Below are positions 1-7,254 of a DNA stretch of 53,755 nt, one piece after another; within the stretch, counting starts at the first letter, position 1; each line of letters opens with the position of its first letter. A model generated the notes under the pieces. The model searched no databases, had not been told where the DNA came from, and saw nothing but the letters and a program-made list of their open reading frames with translations. The DNA is from Bacteroidia bacterium (GTDB taxonomy: Bacteria > Bacteroidota > Bacteroidia > Cytophagales > Flammeovirgaceae). Position numbers and translations under genes: made by a program. The DNA lies in assembly GCA_030425505.1 (NCBI GenBank), contig JAUIAB010000022.1:1-53755 (forward strand), read 5' to 3'.

Positions 1-165
1 GGGTGGTAAGGCTCTTTTTTATGCCTTATCATTCAACTTCTCATAAAAATGTGCCTTAACAGCTTGGCACTTGTATCTGCTGACGAAAAGAAGACCGAAC
101 TCCACGCTTCCTCTCACCACATTGCTGCCTACCAGCAACCGCAGCGCTGGACTGAAGGGAGGGGA
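1..165. repeat. Left-arm repeat of mobile unit 1 (copy A)
   Basis: Positions 1-113 are identical to 9003-9115. From there to the stop codon of the adjacent passenger gene the two copies keep only a skeleton: a TTGCTG...CAGCAA hairpin (122-127/133-138 here), then GACTGAAGGGA, then GGGGATTATT at the passenger stop. Inside the identical part are two hairpins, GGTAAGGC/GCCTTATC near 5-30 and GTGCC/GGCAC at 51-55/66-70. The window starts inside the repeat, so its true left edge is unseen. It lies 3' of the leftward passenger gene, so it could be a terminator, the element end, or both. Confidence 0.8.
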
Positions 166-1206
166 TTATTCTTTTAGTTTTTTCTCTATTTCAATTTGAT
201 GTCTTTCTTTTTCTATTTCCCGCTGTAACTCTTCCTCTGTTGGCAGTTGTGTGATATATTTTGATGCAAAAATTTGCTTGCTATCACTCAATAAACTGTA
301 CTTAGCTAATGCTTTATTCTTTTCTGAGCATAACACTAACCCTATCGTTGGATTGTCACTCTCTTGCTTGATTGTCTCTTCAAAAACACGAACATAGGTA
401 TCCATTTGTCCAATATCCTGATGGGTTAACTTTCCTGTTTTTAAATCTATTAGCAAGAAGCATTTTAAGATGTAGTTGTAAAATACTAAATCAATATAAA
501 AGTGTTCGTGATCTAAGCTTATTCTCTTTTGCCTTTCCACAAAACAAAAGCCTTTACCTAACTCGAGTAAAAAGTCTTGTAACTTATCTATTATAGCTTG
601 TTCAAGCTCTTGTTCATAAAAGCTTTGATTGTGTTTTAGCCCAGAAAACTCTAAAACATAAGGATCTTTGATAAAGTCAACTGGCTTTAGGGCTTGTTTC
701 TTTTCTTCAGCTTCTTGCTTTACCAGCGATTGATTTTCTTTAGAAGTGGCTAAGATTCGCTTATAATAGAGGCTATCGATTTGTCTTTCTAATGTTCTTG
801 TACTCCAATTTTCGGCAATGCATTCATCTAAGTAAAAGTTTCGTTCCTCTTGATTATCAATTTTTATGAGTAATCTGTAGTGAGTCCAGCTTAATTCGGA
901 ACGCACTGCGTTCCATTTTGGGAAAGTAGTATAAAATTGCCTTATATAACGTAAGTTTCTGTTACTAAAGCTTTTTCCATATTCTATGGTTAATTTCTGT
1001 GCTAGTTCTTTTATGAGGTTTATTCCATACTCCGCTCTATTTTTTCCAGCTTGTTCTTCTTCTACGATTTTCTGACCAATATTCCAGTACGCTTTTACCA
1101 TTTCAAAATTAGCTGTCCTATAAACAGTATTCCTTGCTTCTTCTATGATTTTCGCTACTTTCTCATAAATGGTCTGTATTGTATCAGGTGTTACGTTTTT
1201 AGTCAT
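166..1206 (-). CDS. DUF1016/YhcG-type PDDEXK nuclease
   Basis: This 346-residue protein has the layout of the YhcG/DUF1016 family: a helical N-terminal half (about 1-150, including the NxG..I.EE and YGKSFS.RNLR segments) followed by a PD-(D/E)XK nuclease fold. Visible catalytic-type residues are D239 in YIDLVFYN, the D254-L-K256 pair in LLIDLKTGK, and Q267 in DIGQMDTYV. Family members are predicted nucleases, often carried on mobile or defence-rich DNA; the substrate cannot be told from sequence. The C-terminus is a charged helix rich in Glu and Lys. The gene is alone between the left-arm repeat and the recombinase genes of unit 1, the slot that holds YefM-YoeB in unit 2, so it is read as a passenger. 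The start is the first ATG. Confidence 0.85.
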   Translation of the reverse strand: MTKNVTPDTIQTIYEKVAKIIEEARNTVYRTANFEMVKAYWNIGQKIVEEEQAGKNRAEYGINLIKELAQKLTIEYGKSFSNRNLRYIRQFYTTFPKWNAVRSELSWTHYRLLIKIDNQEERNFYLDECIAENWSTRTLERQIDSLYYKRILATSKENQSLVKQEAEEKKQALKPVDFIKDPYVLEFSGLKHNQSFYEQELEQAIIDKLQDFLLELGKGFCFVERQKRISLDHEHFYIDLVFYNYILKCFLLIDLKTGKLTHQDIGQMDTYVRVFEETIKQESDNPTIGLVLCSEKNKALAKYSLLSDSKQIFASKYITQLPTEEELQREIEKERHQIEIEKKLKE

Positions 1207-1261
1207 GGTATTGAGTACTAAACTTATTTATTTTGGATAACTTGTAAAGTTAAAGGTTTAC

Positions 1262-2146
1262 TTATCCCAAGGGATGATATTTCTCTATTTCTTCAATTAA
1301 ACTATCCAGGTTGTTGATTTGATAACTCTCTGTAGAACTAATGTACCGATGCCCTGCCATGTATTGTACCTCTCTCAAGTTATAGCTTTTGATCCAGTGA
1401 GTAATTACGGATGCTCTGATCTGATACGCATTTTTTACTTTTGGGTGGATTTTTTGGGCTTTTAAAAGCACGTAGTTTAACAAGTTACTCATCCGATACT
1501 CTCTCCCTCCCTCTGCTACTATTAGTTGGTGGTTGTTTAGATCTTCTTTTTTCCCTAGTAGTCTCTTCCTTGATTTGGCGATGTAGTTGTTTAGGTTCAT
1601 GAACTGTTGGGGTTTTAGGTCTAGGACTCTGCCATTAGATCTCAAGGTTGCAGGGATGCATATATTGCCTTGCTCTAAGTTGATGTCCCGTAGTTCCAGT
1701 TTAGCTAGTTCTTTGGTCTGTATCCCCTGAAATAACAGTAACCCTAGTATTACTTTGTTTCGTATGTCTCTATCTGACTTGCTTGGATATTGGTAGTATA
1801 TCTGCTCCATCTCTTTTACATCTAGTAAGTCATATAGTTTTTTTCTTTGTATTCCTTGTATCTGTATCCCAATGGTTGGGTTGGTTTCTATAACCTCCTT
1901 TTTTATCAGGAACGCATAGTACTGCTTTAGGATGGCTACAATTTGCTGCAGGTATCTCTGCGATAGGTTTTCGTTTTTGAGGGTTTGTATGTAACCAATG
2001 ATCTCCTGATGTCTGACCTGATTATCTTTTATGCCCTCCTCCTCTAACCATTTTTGATACTTGGCTATTCTTTTCATATAGCCCTCAACCGTAGTAGCTC
2101 TGTAGTCTCTTTCTAAAAGGTATTTCTTATAGTCTCTAAAGCTCAT
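1262..2146 (-). CDS. Tyrosine recombinase, partner with degenerate active site
   Basis: The 294-residue protein has a SAM-like N-terminal core-binding domain (about 1-90) and a tyrosine-recombinase catalytic domain (about 105-290). R244, H250, H266 (in AGHRY) and the likely nucleophile Y275 are visible. Where Arg I is expected (GLRxxEL) it reads GIQTKEL (141-147), and the HxxR box reads YQIR (241-244), so Arg I and His are missing. The gene overlaps the canonical 317-aa recombinase by 11 bp, which suggests co-translation and a two-subunit recombinase. Five of six base differences from the other copy (9781-10662) are silent, which suggests selection keeps the protein. It may be a structural or strand-exchange partner rather than an independent enzyme. 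Confidence 0.88.
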   Translation of the reverse strand: MSFRDYKKYLLERDYRATTVEGYMKRIAKYQKWLEEEGIKDNQVRHQEIIGYIQTLKNENLSQRYLQQIVAILKQYYAFLIKKEVIETNPTIGIQIQGIQRKKLYDLLDVKEMEQIYYQYPSKSDRDIRNKVILGLLLFQGIQTKELAKLELRDINLEQGNICIPATLRSNGRVLDLKPQQFMNLNNYIAKSRKRLLGKKEDLNNHQLIVAEGGREYRMSNLLNYVLLKAQKIHPKVKNAYQIRASVITHWIKSYNLREVQYMAGHRYISSTESYQINNLDSLIEEIEKYHPLG

Positions 2147-3089
2147 GGTGTTGGGGTAAATGCGTATATCTCTGTGTGCTTTCCAGGCTGCTGTGTCCCA
2201 AGAATCGGGATATGGCTTCTATACGCATCCCTGTTTCCATCAGATGGGTAGCTATGGAATGACGTAGTGTATGTAATCCTATTTTCTTTTGTAGTAACTC
2301 TGGATCTTGTGTCGTAGTCTGTAGCCCCTTAAGCCGTAGGGAAAGTGTCTGCGCCTGTATTCTTTTAGCTGAGGGATGGGATATAAATAAAGCTTCTTGT
2401 TTTCTCCCTTTCAGTAAGTTTACTCTATGATCATAGATGTATTGGGTCAGATAGTATAGATTCTTTTTACTGATTGGTACTAGTCTTTGTTTGTAGTTTT
2501 TACCTTTCCTCACCTTTAATAGTCCTTTCTCAAAGTGTATGTCCGAGACATCTAGCTGTACACCCTCTCTACTTCTAAGTCCACAACCATAGTATACCGC
2601 CAGCATCGCTCTGTCTCTTGACTGTAGTGCCTGATAGGTTTTGACAGAGATGTATGCAGATGGTGTAGGGGTATGGTAGCTTGCCTCAAATAAGAGTTGT
2701 ATTTCTTTTAATGTAAGGTAGTTGATATACTGGGTAGTTTCTTCTCTTTGTAGTTCACTAAGACTTATGCTCACTTTACCACTTAGATGCAGGTAGTCTA
2801 TAAATCGCTTGATAGCTTGTATGTGTTTGTTCAAGTAGGCATTGCTGAGTCCTCCTTTCAGGTTTTGGTTTGCTCTGATCTTAAGCTTTTGGTAGTGGGC
2901 TAAGATGTGTGTTTGATTGAGCTGTTGTATGGGATAGACTCCCTCTTGCTCCAGGTAATGGAGTAGTTCCCGTATGTATACAGGCAAACTCTTAATTGTG
3001 CTTGCAGCATAGCCCTGGATGTCCAGCCATTCTTTGAAGCTCTGCTGCAAGTATCTGAAGCTCTGATTTTGTAGGTGTAGTCTTTTCAT
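2136..3089 (-). CDS. Tyrosine recombinase/integrase, canonical
   Basis: The 317-residue XerC/D-like enzyme has an N-terminal SAM-like DNA-binding domain (about 10-105) and a catalytic domain with the full residue set: R172 (GLRSREG), a Lys in the beta-hairpin around 195-200, H273-x-x-R276 (HTLRHS), H299 (LGHSS) and Y308. It should cut and rejoin DNA through a covalent phosphotyrosine. It is the first gene of a leftward pair with the degenerate recombinase and has its own 350-bp leader, so it is probably transcribed separately from the CHC2/AAA+ gene. Immediately upstream of the ATG lies a conserved sequence also found before an unrelated gene at 31649. The protein is the same in unit 2. Confidence 0.93.
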   Translation of the reverse strand: MKRLHLQNQSFRYLQQSFKEWLDIQGYAASTIKSLPVYIRELLHYLEQEGVYPIQQLNQTHILAHYQKLKIRANQNLKGGLSNAYLNKHIQAIKRFIDYLHLSGKVSISLSELQREETTQYINYLTLKEIQLLFEASYHTPTPSAYISVKTYQALQSRDRAMLAVYYGCGLRSREGVQLDVSDIHFEKGLLKVRKGKNYKQRLVPISKKNLYYLTQYIYDHRVNLLKGRKQEALFISHPSAKRIQAQTLSLRLKGLQTTTQDPELLQKKIGLHTLRHSIATHLMETGMRIEAISRFLGHSSLESTQRYTHLPQHHEL

Positions 3090-3185
3090 CTATTTAAATG
3101 TTTGTGACCTGCCTGGTTTTTTGGGTATACATCTTAATCATTGATTCCTGTGTACCTCTATTTTAAATCAGACATGGTCTGTTCC
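3087..3185 (-). promoter_or_regulatory. Conserved leader of recombinase operon
   Basis: From the start codon upstream, 99 bp align without a gap to 31647-31745, the leader of an outer-membrane protein gene, with 76 of 99 positions equal by my count. The best-kept blocks (plus strand) are TTTGTGACCTG at 3101-3111, TTAATCATT at 3134-3142 and CAGACATGGTCTGTT at 3169-3183. The last contains the palindrome AGAC-ATG-GTCT. I found no base pairing kept in both versions, so a shared DNA-binding or recombination site is more likely than an RNA switch. The rest of the gap (3186-3441) holds TTATTCT-type runs and a terminator-like hairpin but no gene. Confidence 0.6.
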
Positions 3186-3316
3186 TGTTTCTTGCCTATG
3201 CCCAGTCCGATGCAAACAGTGTTTGTTTTTTATTCTTTGTATGTTGGTGTAGTGGTGTAGTAAGATGGTGTTGAGTAGTTCCAATGTTTCTCTTTTAAAG
3301 GAAGCATGAGCTTCAT

Positions 3317-3334
3317 GAAAAAAAAGCCCCGCTT
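3317..3334 (-). terminator. Possible terminator after CHC2/AAA+ gene
   Basis: On the minus strand a short AAGC-GGG-GCTT hairpin is followed by a run of eight T. It lies about 110 bp past the stop codon of the CHC2/AAA+ gene and before the recombinase leader. A second small hairpin, GAAGC/GCTTC, sits at 3301-3314. The stem is only four base pairs, so the call is weak. Copy 2 has the same sequence at about 11833-11850. Confidence 0.4.
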
Positions 3335-3441
3335 GACCCTTTCCTGTTATTCTTGTTATTCTGTTATACTAGAACTTAAGTATCTGGTTTTGTGATTTCT
3401 GCATCTTTTATGAAAGGTGTTATACTTCTGTTACTCTTATG

Positions 3442-5349
3442 TTATTCTTGATTATTTTGTTGATTTTTAAGGTTTTCCAGTAGTTTGTCTAGTTGGTTGA
3501 TCCCATTTTGTAGTTCTTCGTATTCTTCCCATTGACTTATCTGGTATTCGTAGCCCTGTTTTTTGTTGCCCCCTTTTTTGCTGATGTAACCAAAGCTTAC
3601 CAGTGTCCTAATGTATCTGCTTAGTTTCATCGGATAGATCCTAAACTGTTGTCTCAATGCTTTGCTATAGAAGCTGTCCTGGTTTTGTCTTTTAAGGTAG
3701 GCTTTGATCTGTTCAAAGAGGCTGCGTATGGATTTTGGCAGTTCATCGCTTTTGGTAAGCAATACGTCTTTGATCAGATGATTGGCGATGGCTATGTCTT
3801 CCAGTGTGGTTTGTATATATACTTCTCCCGTCTCTTTATCTATTTTTTCTTCTCTCTGGTACTGGTGATACCAAGTGACCGTTTCTATGAATTGCAAGTA
3901 GTGTTGGTTTGTCCGTAATGGTTTGAAGCAGTAGCTCGGGATTTTTAGCTTTTCTGCATAGGGGTTGATTACTCTGGTAGGCTTGAGTACTCTTTGGATG
4001 TTTTGTAGTGTTCCTGTGGCTTCTCTCTCTTTTTGGATGTTTATTTTTCCTGCAAAGAGTTTTCTTTGGTAGTCCATGATTTGTTCTTGTTGGTGAGGGC
4101 TGTTATCCAGATGAAGAAGCAGGCATCTATTTGCATTGTCTTCGTAGAGTTTTTCCTGGGTGGTTGTTCCGCTTAAACAGATAGGTCCATATACTTCCAG
4201 TTTCTTTGTTTTGGTGATTCCCTGACTGTCTTTGATAGGTACTATTCTATTGATCCAATGTTTGGTTTGTAGTTCTCGTAATGGGTACAACAGGTACTGC
4301 GCTCCGTCCATGTCTTCTATAAGGACTAGTTTGTGGTAGAGGTCATAGGGTTCTAAGTAGTAAAAGGCGTTGCCTGTGCTGGAGGTAAAGGTGAACTTTT
4401 CTTCTTCGATGATGTATCTGGCTACTTTTTCCTGCAAATAGGTTTTCCCTGTACCAGATGCTCCCAGACAGATCACATGCAAGGGATTAGACAGTTTTCT
4501 GCTACTGTACACTAGCCATAGTATTTGTCTGTTTATCTCTTCTCCTACAATACCACTTTCTCCAAGTAGCTCATTGGTTCTTTGCATCAGATTGGGCTGC
4601 TTTAAGAATGCTATTGCTTCCTCTTTTTCTTCTGTTGTTAGTGGTGGGGTTTTGGGTGTAGCTTCTTTTTCTTCTTCTATTCTCTCCAAGCGATAGGCTT
4701 CCAGTTGATCTGTGAGTTTTTGAAGACTGCTTTCTATGATGCTTGTTCCCAGCTCTAATCGCTCTGCTGTTTTGCGAATCAGTTTTTGGATTTGGTCGTC
4801 ATTGTATAGATCCAAGCTGTGGCGGAGGCTTCTCTTATTTGGAGTAGATAGGTCTTTGATTTTAAGGGTACAGCGAAGTCTGTCCAAGCCCATCAGCTGG
4901 ATGCCGCCCAAGATGTCTATCCCAAGACTTTCGTCTCTGTACTGCAGATGCTCTGGGTTGGAAGTATCGAGCATCCCAGCTACAGAACTGCTTCCTGATG
5001 TAGAAGCAGTCCCTTGCTGAGAGTAGACCTGATCGGTCTGGGCTTCTTTACTGTCTTTACTCTCTGGCAGTATACCTATGATTTCTTTGGCTTTTTCTAT
5101 GGCTTCTTTTTTAGATATGTTTTCCATCTTTTCTATAAAATCAATTACATCTCCATTACCTGCACTACATTCTTTGTGGAAACAATGATACCTGTTACTG
5201 TCCTTGTAGACTTGCATCGTCTTCTTATTACTCTTCTTGGTGGGTGTATGGAAGGGGCAGCTTAGTGATCCACTAGCAGTAGCTTTTAAGTTGTAATGAC
5301 TTAGTACCTCTGTGATGGTGAGGTGGGTCTTGATTTTGTGGATGTGCAT
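3442..5349 (-). CDS. CHC2 zinc-finger plus AAA+ ATPase, replication-type protein
   Basis: The frame is open from 5412 (656 residues), but I prefer the Met at 5349 (635 residues), because the longer form would overlap the operator palindromes. Using 656-aa numbering, a DnaG-like CHC2 zinc finger is at C52-H55-C77-C82 (SCPFH...CFHKEC). A low-complexity linker (about 115-150) follows, then an ATPase with Walker A GASGTGKT (317-324) and Walker B VLIEDMD (363-369), and a likely winged-helix C-terminal region (about 570-640). No TOPRIM primase core was recognised. A DNA-binding ATPase acting in element replication or transposition is the likeliest role. It is divergently transcribed from the XRE gene. 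Confidence 0.75.
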   Translation of the reverse strand: MHIHKIKTHLTITEVLSHYNLKATASGSLSCPFHTPTKKSNKKTMQVYKDSNRYHCFHKECSAGNGDVIDFIEKMENISKKEAIEKAKEIIGILPESKDSKEAQTDQVYSQQGTASTSGSSSVAGMLDTSNPEHLQYRDESLGIDILGGIQLMGLDRLRCTLKIKDLSTPNKRSLRHSLDLYNDDQIQKLIRKTAERLELGTSIIESSLQKLTDQLEAYRLERIEEEKEATPKTPPLTTEEKEEAIAFLKQPNLMQRTNELLGESGIVGEEINRQILWLVYSSRKLSNPLHVICLGASGTGKTYLQEKVARYIIEEEKFTFTSSTGNAFYYLEPYDLYHKLVLIEDMDGAQYLLYPLRELQTKHWINRIVPIKDSQGITKTKKLEVYGPICLSGTTTQEKLYEDNANRCLLLHLDNSPHQQEQIMDYQRKLFAGKINIQKEREATGTLQNIQRVLKPTRVINPYAEKLKIPSYCFKPLRTNQHYLQFIETVTWYHQYQREEKIDKETGEVYIQTTLEDIAIANHLIKDVLLTKSDELPKSIRSLFEQIKAYLKRQNQDSFYSKALRQQFRIYPMKLSRYIRTLVSFGYISKKGGNKKQGYEYQISQWEEYEELQNGINQLDKLLENLKNQQNNQE

Positions 5350-5364
5350 AATGGAAAAATGTTG

Positions 5365-5411
5365 TGCGATATATTCAATAACAAGTTTAAAAATAAATTT
5401 ACTATATCGCA
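5365..5411. promoter_or_regulatory. Operator-like inverted repeat between CHC2/AAA+ and XRE genes
   Basis: TGCGATATA at 5365-5373 and TATATCGCA at 5403-5411 form an inverted repeat in the AT-rich divergent promoter region. A related ATCGA/TCGAT motif occurs farther right (about 5428-5463). This is where an XRE repressor would be expected to bind to control both directions. The same sites occur in unit 2 at 13881-13927. Confidence 0.5.
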
Positions 5412-5494
5412 ATAAATATATTGTATAAATCGAAATAAGTTGCTATAAGTTTTCTTTATCGATATTTTTATGATGTAGTACAAATCCTGCCAGT

Positions 5495-5860
5495 ATGAAT
5501 TTAGGTAGTATAATAAAGAGAATAAGAGAACAGAAGGGCATGCTTCAAAAACAGGTAGCAGCAGAGTTAAATATTGGAGCATCTAATTACAATAAACTGG
5601 AGAACGGCATTAGAGAACCTTCTGTGAAGGAACTGCAACTTCTGTCTAAGTTATTTGGTATGACCACAGATCAAATTTTGAATTATGAAGGTGCATTACC
5701 AGAGGAAGTTACTTTAGAGGACAAGCCAGGTTTTGAACAATTTAATATGATGAACAAGCTTGATGATGAGGATAGGTCAATTGTTTTGAAGATTATTGAT
5801 ACTATGCTTACAAAGAAGAAGTTCAAGGATTTTTTTGAGAAGAATATAGCTGCATTATGA
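5495..5860 (+). CDS. XRE-family helix-turn-helix regulator of unit 1
   Basis: The 121-residue protein starts with a Cro/CI-type HTH (about 5-62: IKRIREQKGMLQKQVAAELN, then the recognition-helix segment around NYNKLENG) and ends in a short alpha-helical tail (about 80-121) that may mediate dimerisation. It is divergent from the CHC2/AAA+ gene, with an inverted repeat between them, which suggests it is the unit's repressor. Its TGA overlaps the ATG of the next small ORF (ATGA), so the two are translationally coupled. The copy at 14011-14376 encodes the same protein. Confidence 0.88.
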   Translation: MNLGSIIKRIREQKGMLQKQVAAELNIGASNYNKLENGIREPSVKELQLLSKLFGMTTDQILNYEGALPEEVTLEDKPGFEQFNMMNKLDDEDRSIVLKIIDTMLTKKKFKDFFEKNIAAL

Positions 5861-5991
5861 ATGAACAAGATGAGTTGATATTACCTCCTACTAATTCTAT
5901 AGAAGAGAACGCCAGGATTTGGGCAGAGCATTTTAACTCTACCATCTTACCAGGGCATGGAATCTTCTTTGACTTTAACAAATTACCCTGA
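5857..5991 (+). CDS. Small ORF (44 aa) coupled to XRE gene
   Basis: The frame starts at the ATG that shares an ATGA overlap with the XRE stop. It encodes a 44-residue acidic peptide beginning MNEQDELILPP and ending FFDFNKLP. I do not recognise a family. The tight overlap and the identical copy in unit 2 support translation. The C-terminal third overlaps the next small ORF in another frame, so one of the two may be the product of a former frameshift. Confidence 0.5.
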   Translation: MNEQDELILPPTNSIEENARIWAEHFNSTILPGHGIFFDFNKLP

Positions 5992-6088
5992 ATTTGAAAT
6001 ACCTTGTCTGGAAGCTTTGCAAAAAAACCATGGGTGGATTCTCGAAAATCCCTACTTTATCCGTAAACAAGAATATACAATTATCTAA
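5957..6088 (+). CDS. Small ORF (43 aa) at right end of unit 1
   Basis: A second frame begins at the ATG at 5957, overlaps the 44-aa ORF by 35 bp, and ends exactly where homology between the units ends. The peptide reads MESSLTLTNYPEFEIPCLEA onward to IRKQEYTII. The only two base differences from unit 2 in this stretch (AAT/AAC, CCC/CCT) are both silent third-position changes in this frame, which argues that it is coding. If the two small ORFs were one gene, a +1 shift near 5960-5985 would join them into a protein of about 75 residues. Function is unknown. Confidence 0.5.
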   Translation: MESSLTLTNYPEFEIPCLEALQKNHGWILENPYFIRKQEYTII

Positions 6089-6145
6089 ACCAGTAACCCA
6101 AAGCACCTGACCTCCTTAAATCTTAAGGGTAATAGAGGGCATCAA

Positions 6146-6514
6146 TTACCAAATATTCCATCCACCATTTGTTTCAACCTGAAGCATGACAGCTTCTACA
6201 CAATTCCTATCTTCAGATTTTAAAGACACTAAAAGCTCTGTATCATCTTCAAATTTAATTGCAATTTTTTCTTCTTTTTCCTCCTCAAAGGCAGATATAA
6301 TTTTTTTACCTATCAATGAGTGTAAAGTATCATAATAGCCAAAGTCTTTTGATGTAATAGTTTTATCTTTAGTTTTTAGCCTAGGTAAAGTATAAGTATT
6401 TAAAATTGACTCCTCTACTAAAAACTGAATATAACCTCTGATAAAAGTTATTCCTACTAGTTCAAGGGTCTCCAACAGTTCTAAAATTGACTTATTTGAC
6501 TTTTGCTTTTCCAT
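6146..6514 (-). CDS. Putative orphan immunity protein
   Basis: The 122-residue acidic protein (from the ATG at 6514; a TTG five codons upstream would start inside the MITE) has no signal peptide. Its ending, EAVMLQVETNGGWNIW, resembles small cytoplasmic immunity-type proteins found downstream of polymorphic toxins, but I cannot name the family. It lies in line with the RHS orphan tip and its immunity gene upstream, and 57 bp from the right end of mobile unit 1. A MITE inserted directly before the start codon has separated it from its original 5' region, so its expression is doubtful. Its cognate toxin is not in the window. Confidence 0.55.
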   Translation of the reverse strand: MEKQKSNKSILELLETLELVGITFIRGYIQFLVEESILNTYTLPRLKTKDKTITSKDFGYYDTLHSLIGKKIISAFEEEKEEKIAIKFEDDTELLVSLKSEDRNCVEAVMLQVETNGGWNIW

Positions 6515-6518
6515 AACT

Positions 6519-6799
6519 AGTGTCTGCAAGAAAATTCATTTTTATTCACTTAAACTATGATTATCAGTATTTTATATTTAAAATCAAATTAATTTTTGCC
6601 TCGAATCTAATGAGGTAAAATGGTATCTCTCATATATTTTTTCTCCTACAAACCATACAGGCAGCATTTATCAGGGTTTTACATGAAATAGCATCCATTT
6701 ATTCGTTTGAGATTCAAATGAAAAATTGGCTCATTTTTTAGTGTTACAATCTTATTATCAATATTTTACTTAAAAATATACAGTTTTCTTGCAGACACT
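6519..6799. mobile_element. MITE, 281 bp
   Basis: Perfect 16-bp terminal inverted repeats, AGTGTCTGCAAGAAAA at 6519-6534 and its complement at 6784-6799, bound a 281-bp AT-rich non-coding segment. A 4-bp target duplication AACT lies on each side (6515-6518 and 6800-6803). Near each end is a related ATTATCA(A/G)TATTTTA stretch in the same orientation. No transposase remnant is visible, so it would have been moved by an IS elsewhere. It fills most of the gap between two immunity-like genes. Confidence 0.85.
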
Positions 6800-6855
6800 A
6801 ACTAAATTAATTTGCAAGTATGTGCCACCATAGATTAGATAGCAGGAAAAGGAAT

Positions 6856-7254
6856 TTACAAGCTTAATTCATGAAGTTTTGAGATACTATTTATCATAAT
6901 TTCTTTACAGAAAAAACTAATAGTATCATTTTCATAATCTTCAATTTGATAGCTTATATTTTCTAAACCATCTTTAGAAATATCCAAAATATCAAAGCCA
7001 GATATTTGATGGATTTTAGTATTTCCCCATTCTATCTTTAGGTTACATACATTTAAAAAAATTATTGAAATCTCAAAAAATGCTTTATTTAAATCTGGCC
7101 ATTCGCATTCAAAAGAATTATTCCTCTGTTGGGAGTAACAACACAGTTCTAAGTTTCCCATTGATAGCCCTAGCTTTGAAATAAATGCTATGTCTGAAGG
7201 TTTCCAACTTTTATTAACCTTCATTATTTTATTTATACCTTTTATTTTCCTCAT
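6856..7254 (-). CDS. Putative immunity protein for the orphan RHS tip
   Basis: The 132-residue protein has no signal peptide or membrane segment and no family I can name. Its ATG overlaps the TGA of the RHS tip gene (ATGA, 7251-7254), the normal arrangement for a polymorphic toxin and its neutralising partner. A cytoplasmic immunity protein fits a tip whose C-terminus looks like an intracellular-acting enzyme. Composition is typical of small immunity proteins, rich in Ile, Asn, Ser and Glu. Assignment rests on position rather than on homology. Confidence 0.65.
   Translation of the reverse strand: MRKIKGINKIMKVNKSWKPSDIAFISKLGLSMGNLELCCYSQQRNNSFECEWPDLNKAFFEISIIFLNVCNLKIEWGNTKIHQISGFDILDISKDGLENISYQIEDYENDTISFFCKEIMINSISKLHELSL

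Larger units (their letters stand above)
1262..6088. mobile_element. Two-recombinase transposon-like unit 1, conserved core
   Basis: This core recurs at 9781-14604 with a constant offset of 8516 and the same six genes: leftward recombinases of 294 and 317 aa, a CHC2/AAA+ protein, then rightward XRE repressor and two small ORFs. Homology stops exactly at the stop codon of the last small ORF (6086-6088 and 14602-14604), with unrelated DNA beyond. On the left it stops at the 3' end of the 294-aa recombinase. All proteins look identical between copies except the C-terminus of that recombinase. No clear inverted repeat or target duplication was found at the core ends. The full unit probably includes the passenger and the left-arm repeat. 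Confidence 0.85.

Noticed and set aside
3087-3185. Riboswitch or structured RNA in the shared leader
   Set aside because: The 8-bp hairpin possible in the 31647-31745 version is destroyed in the element version (several A-A, G-G and C-A pairs), so conserved pairing is not supported.
5350-5412. Extra 21 N-terminal residues of the CHC2/AAA+ protein
   Set aside because: They would be translated from the operator palindromes and are not like a CHC2 protein start; the Met at 5349 fits better.
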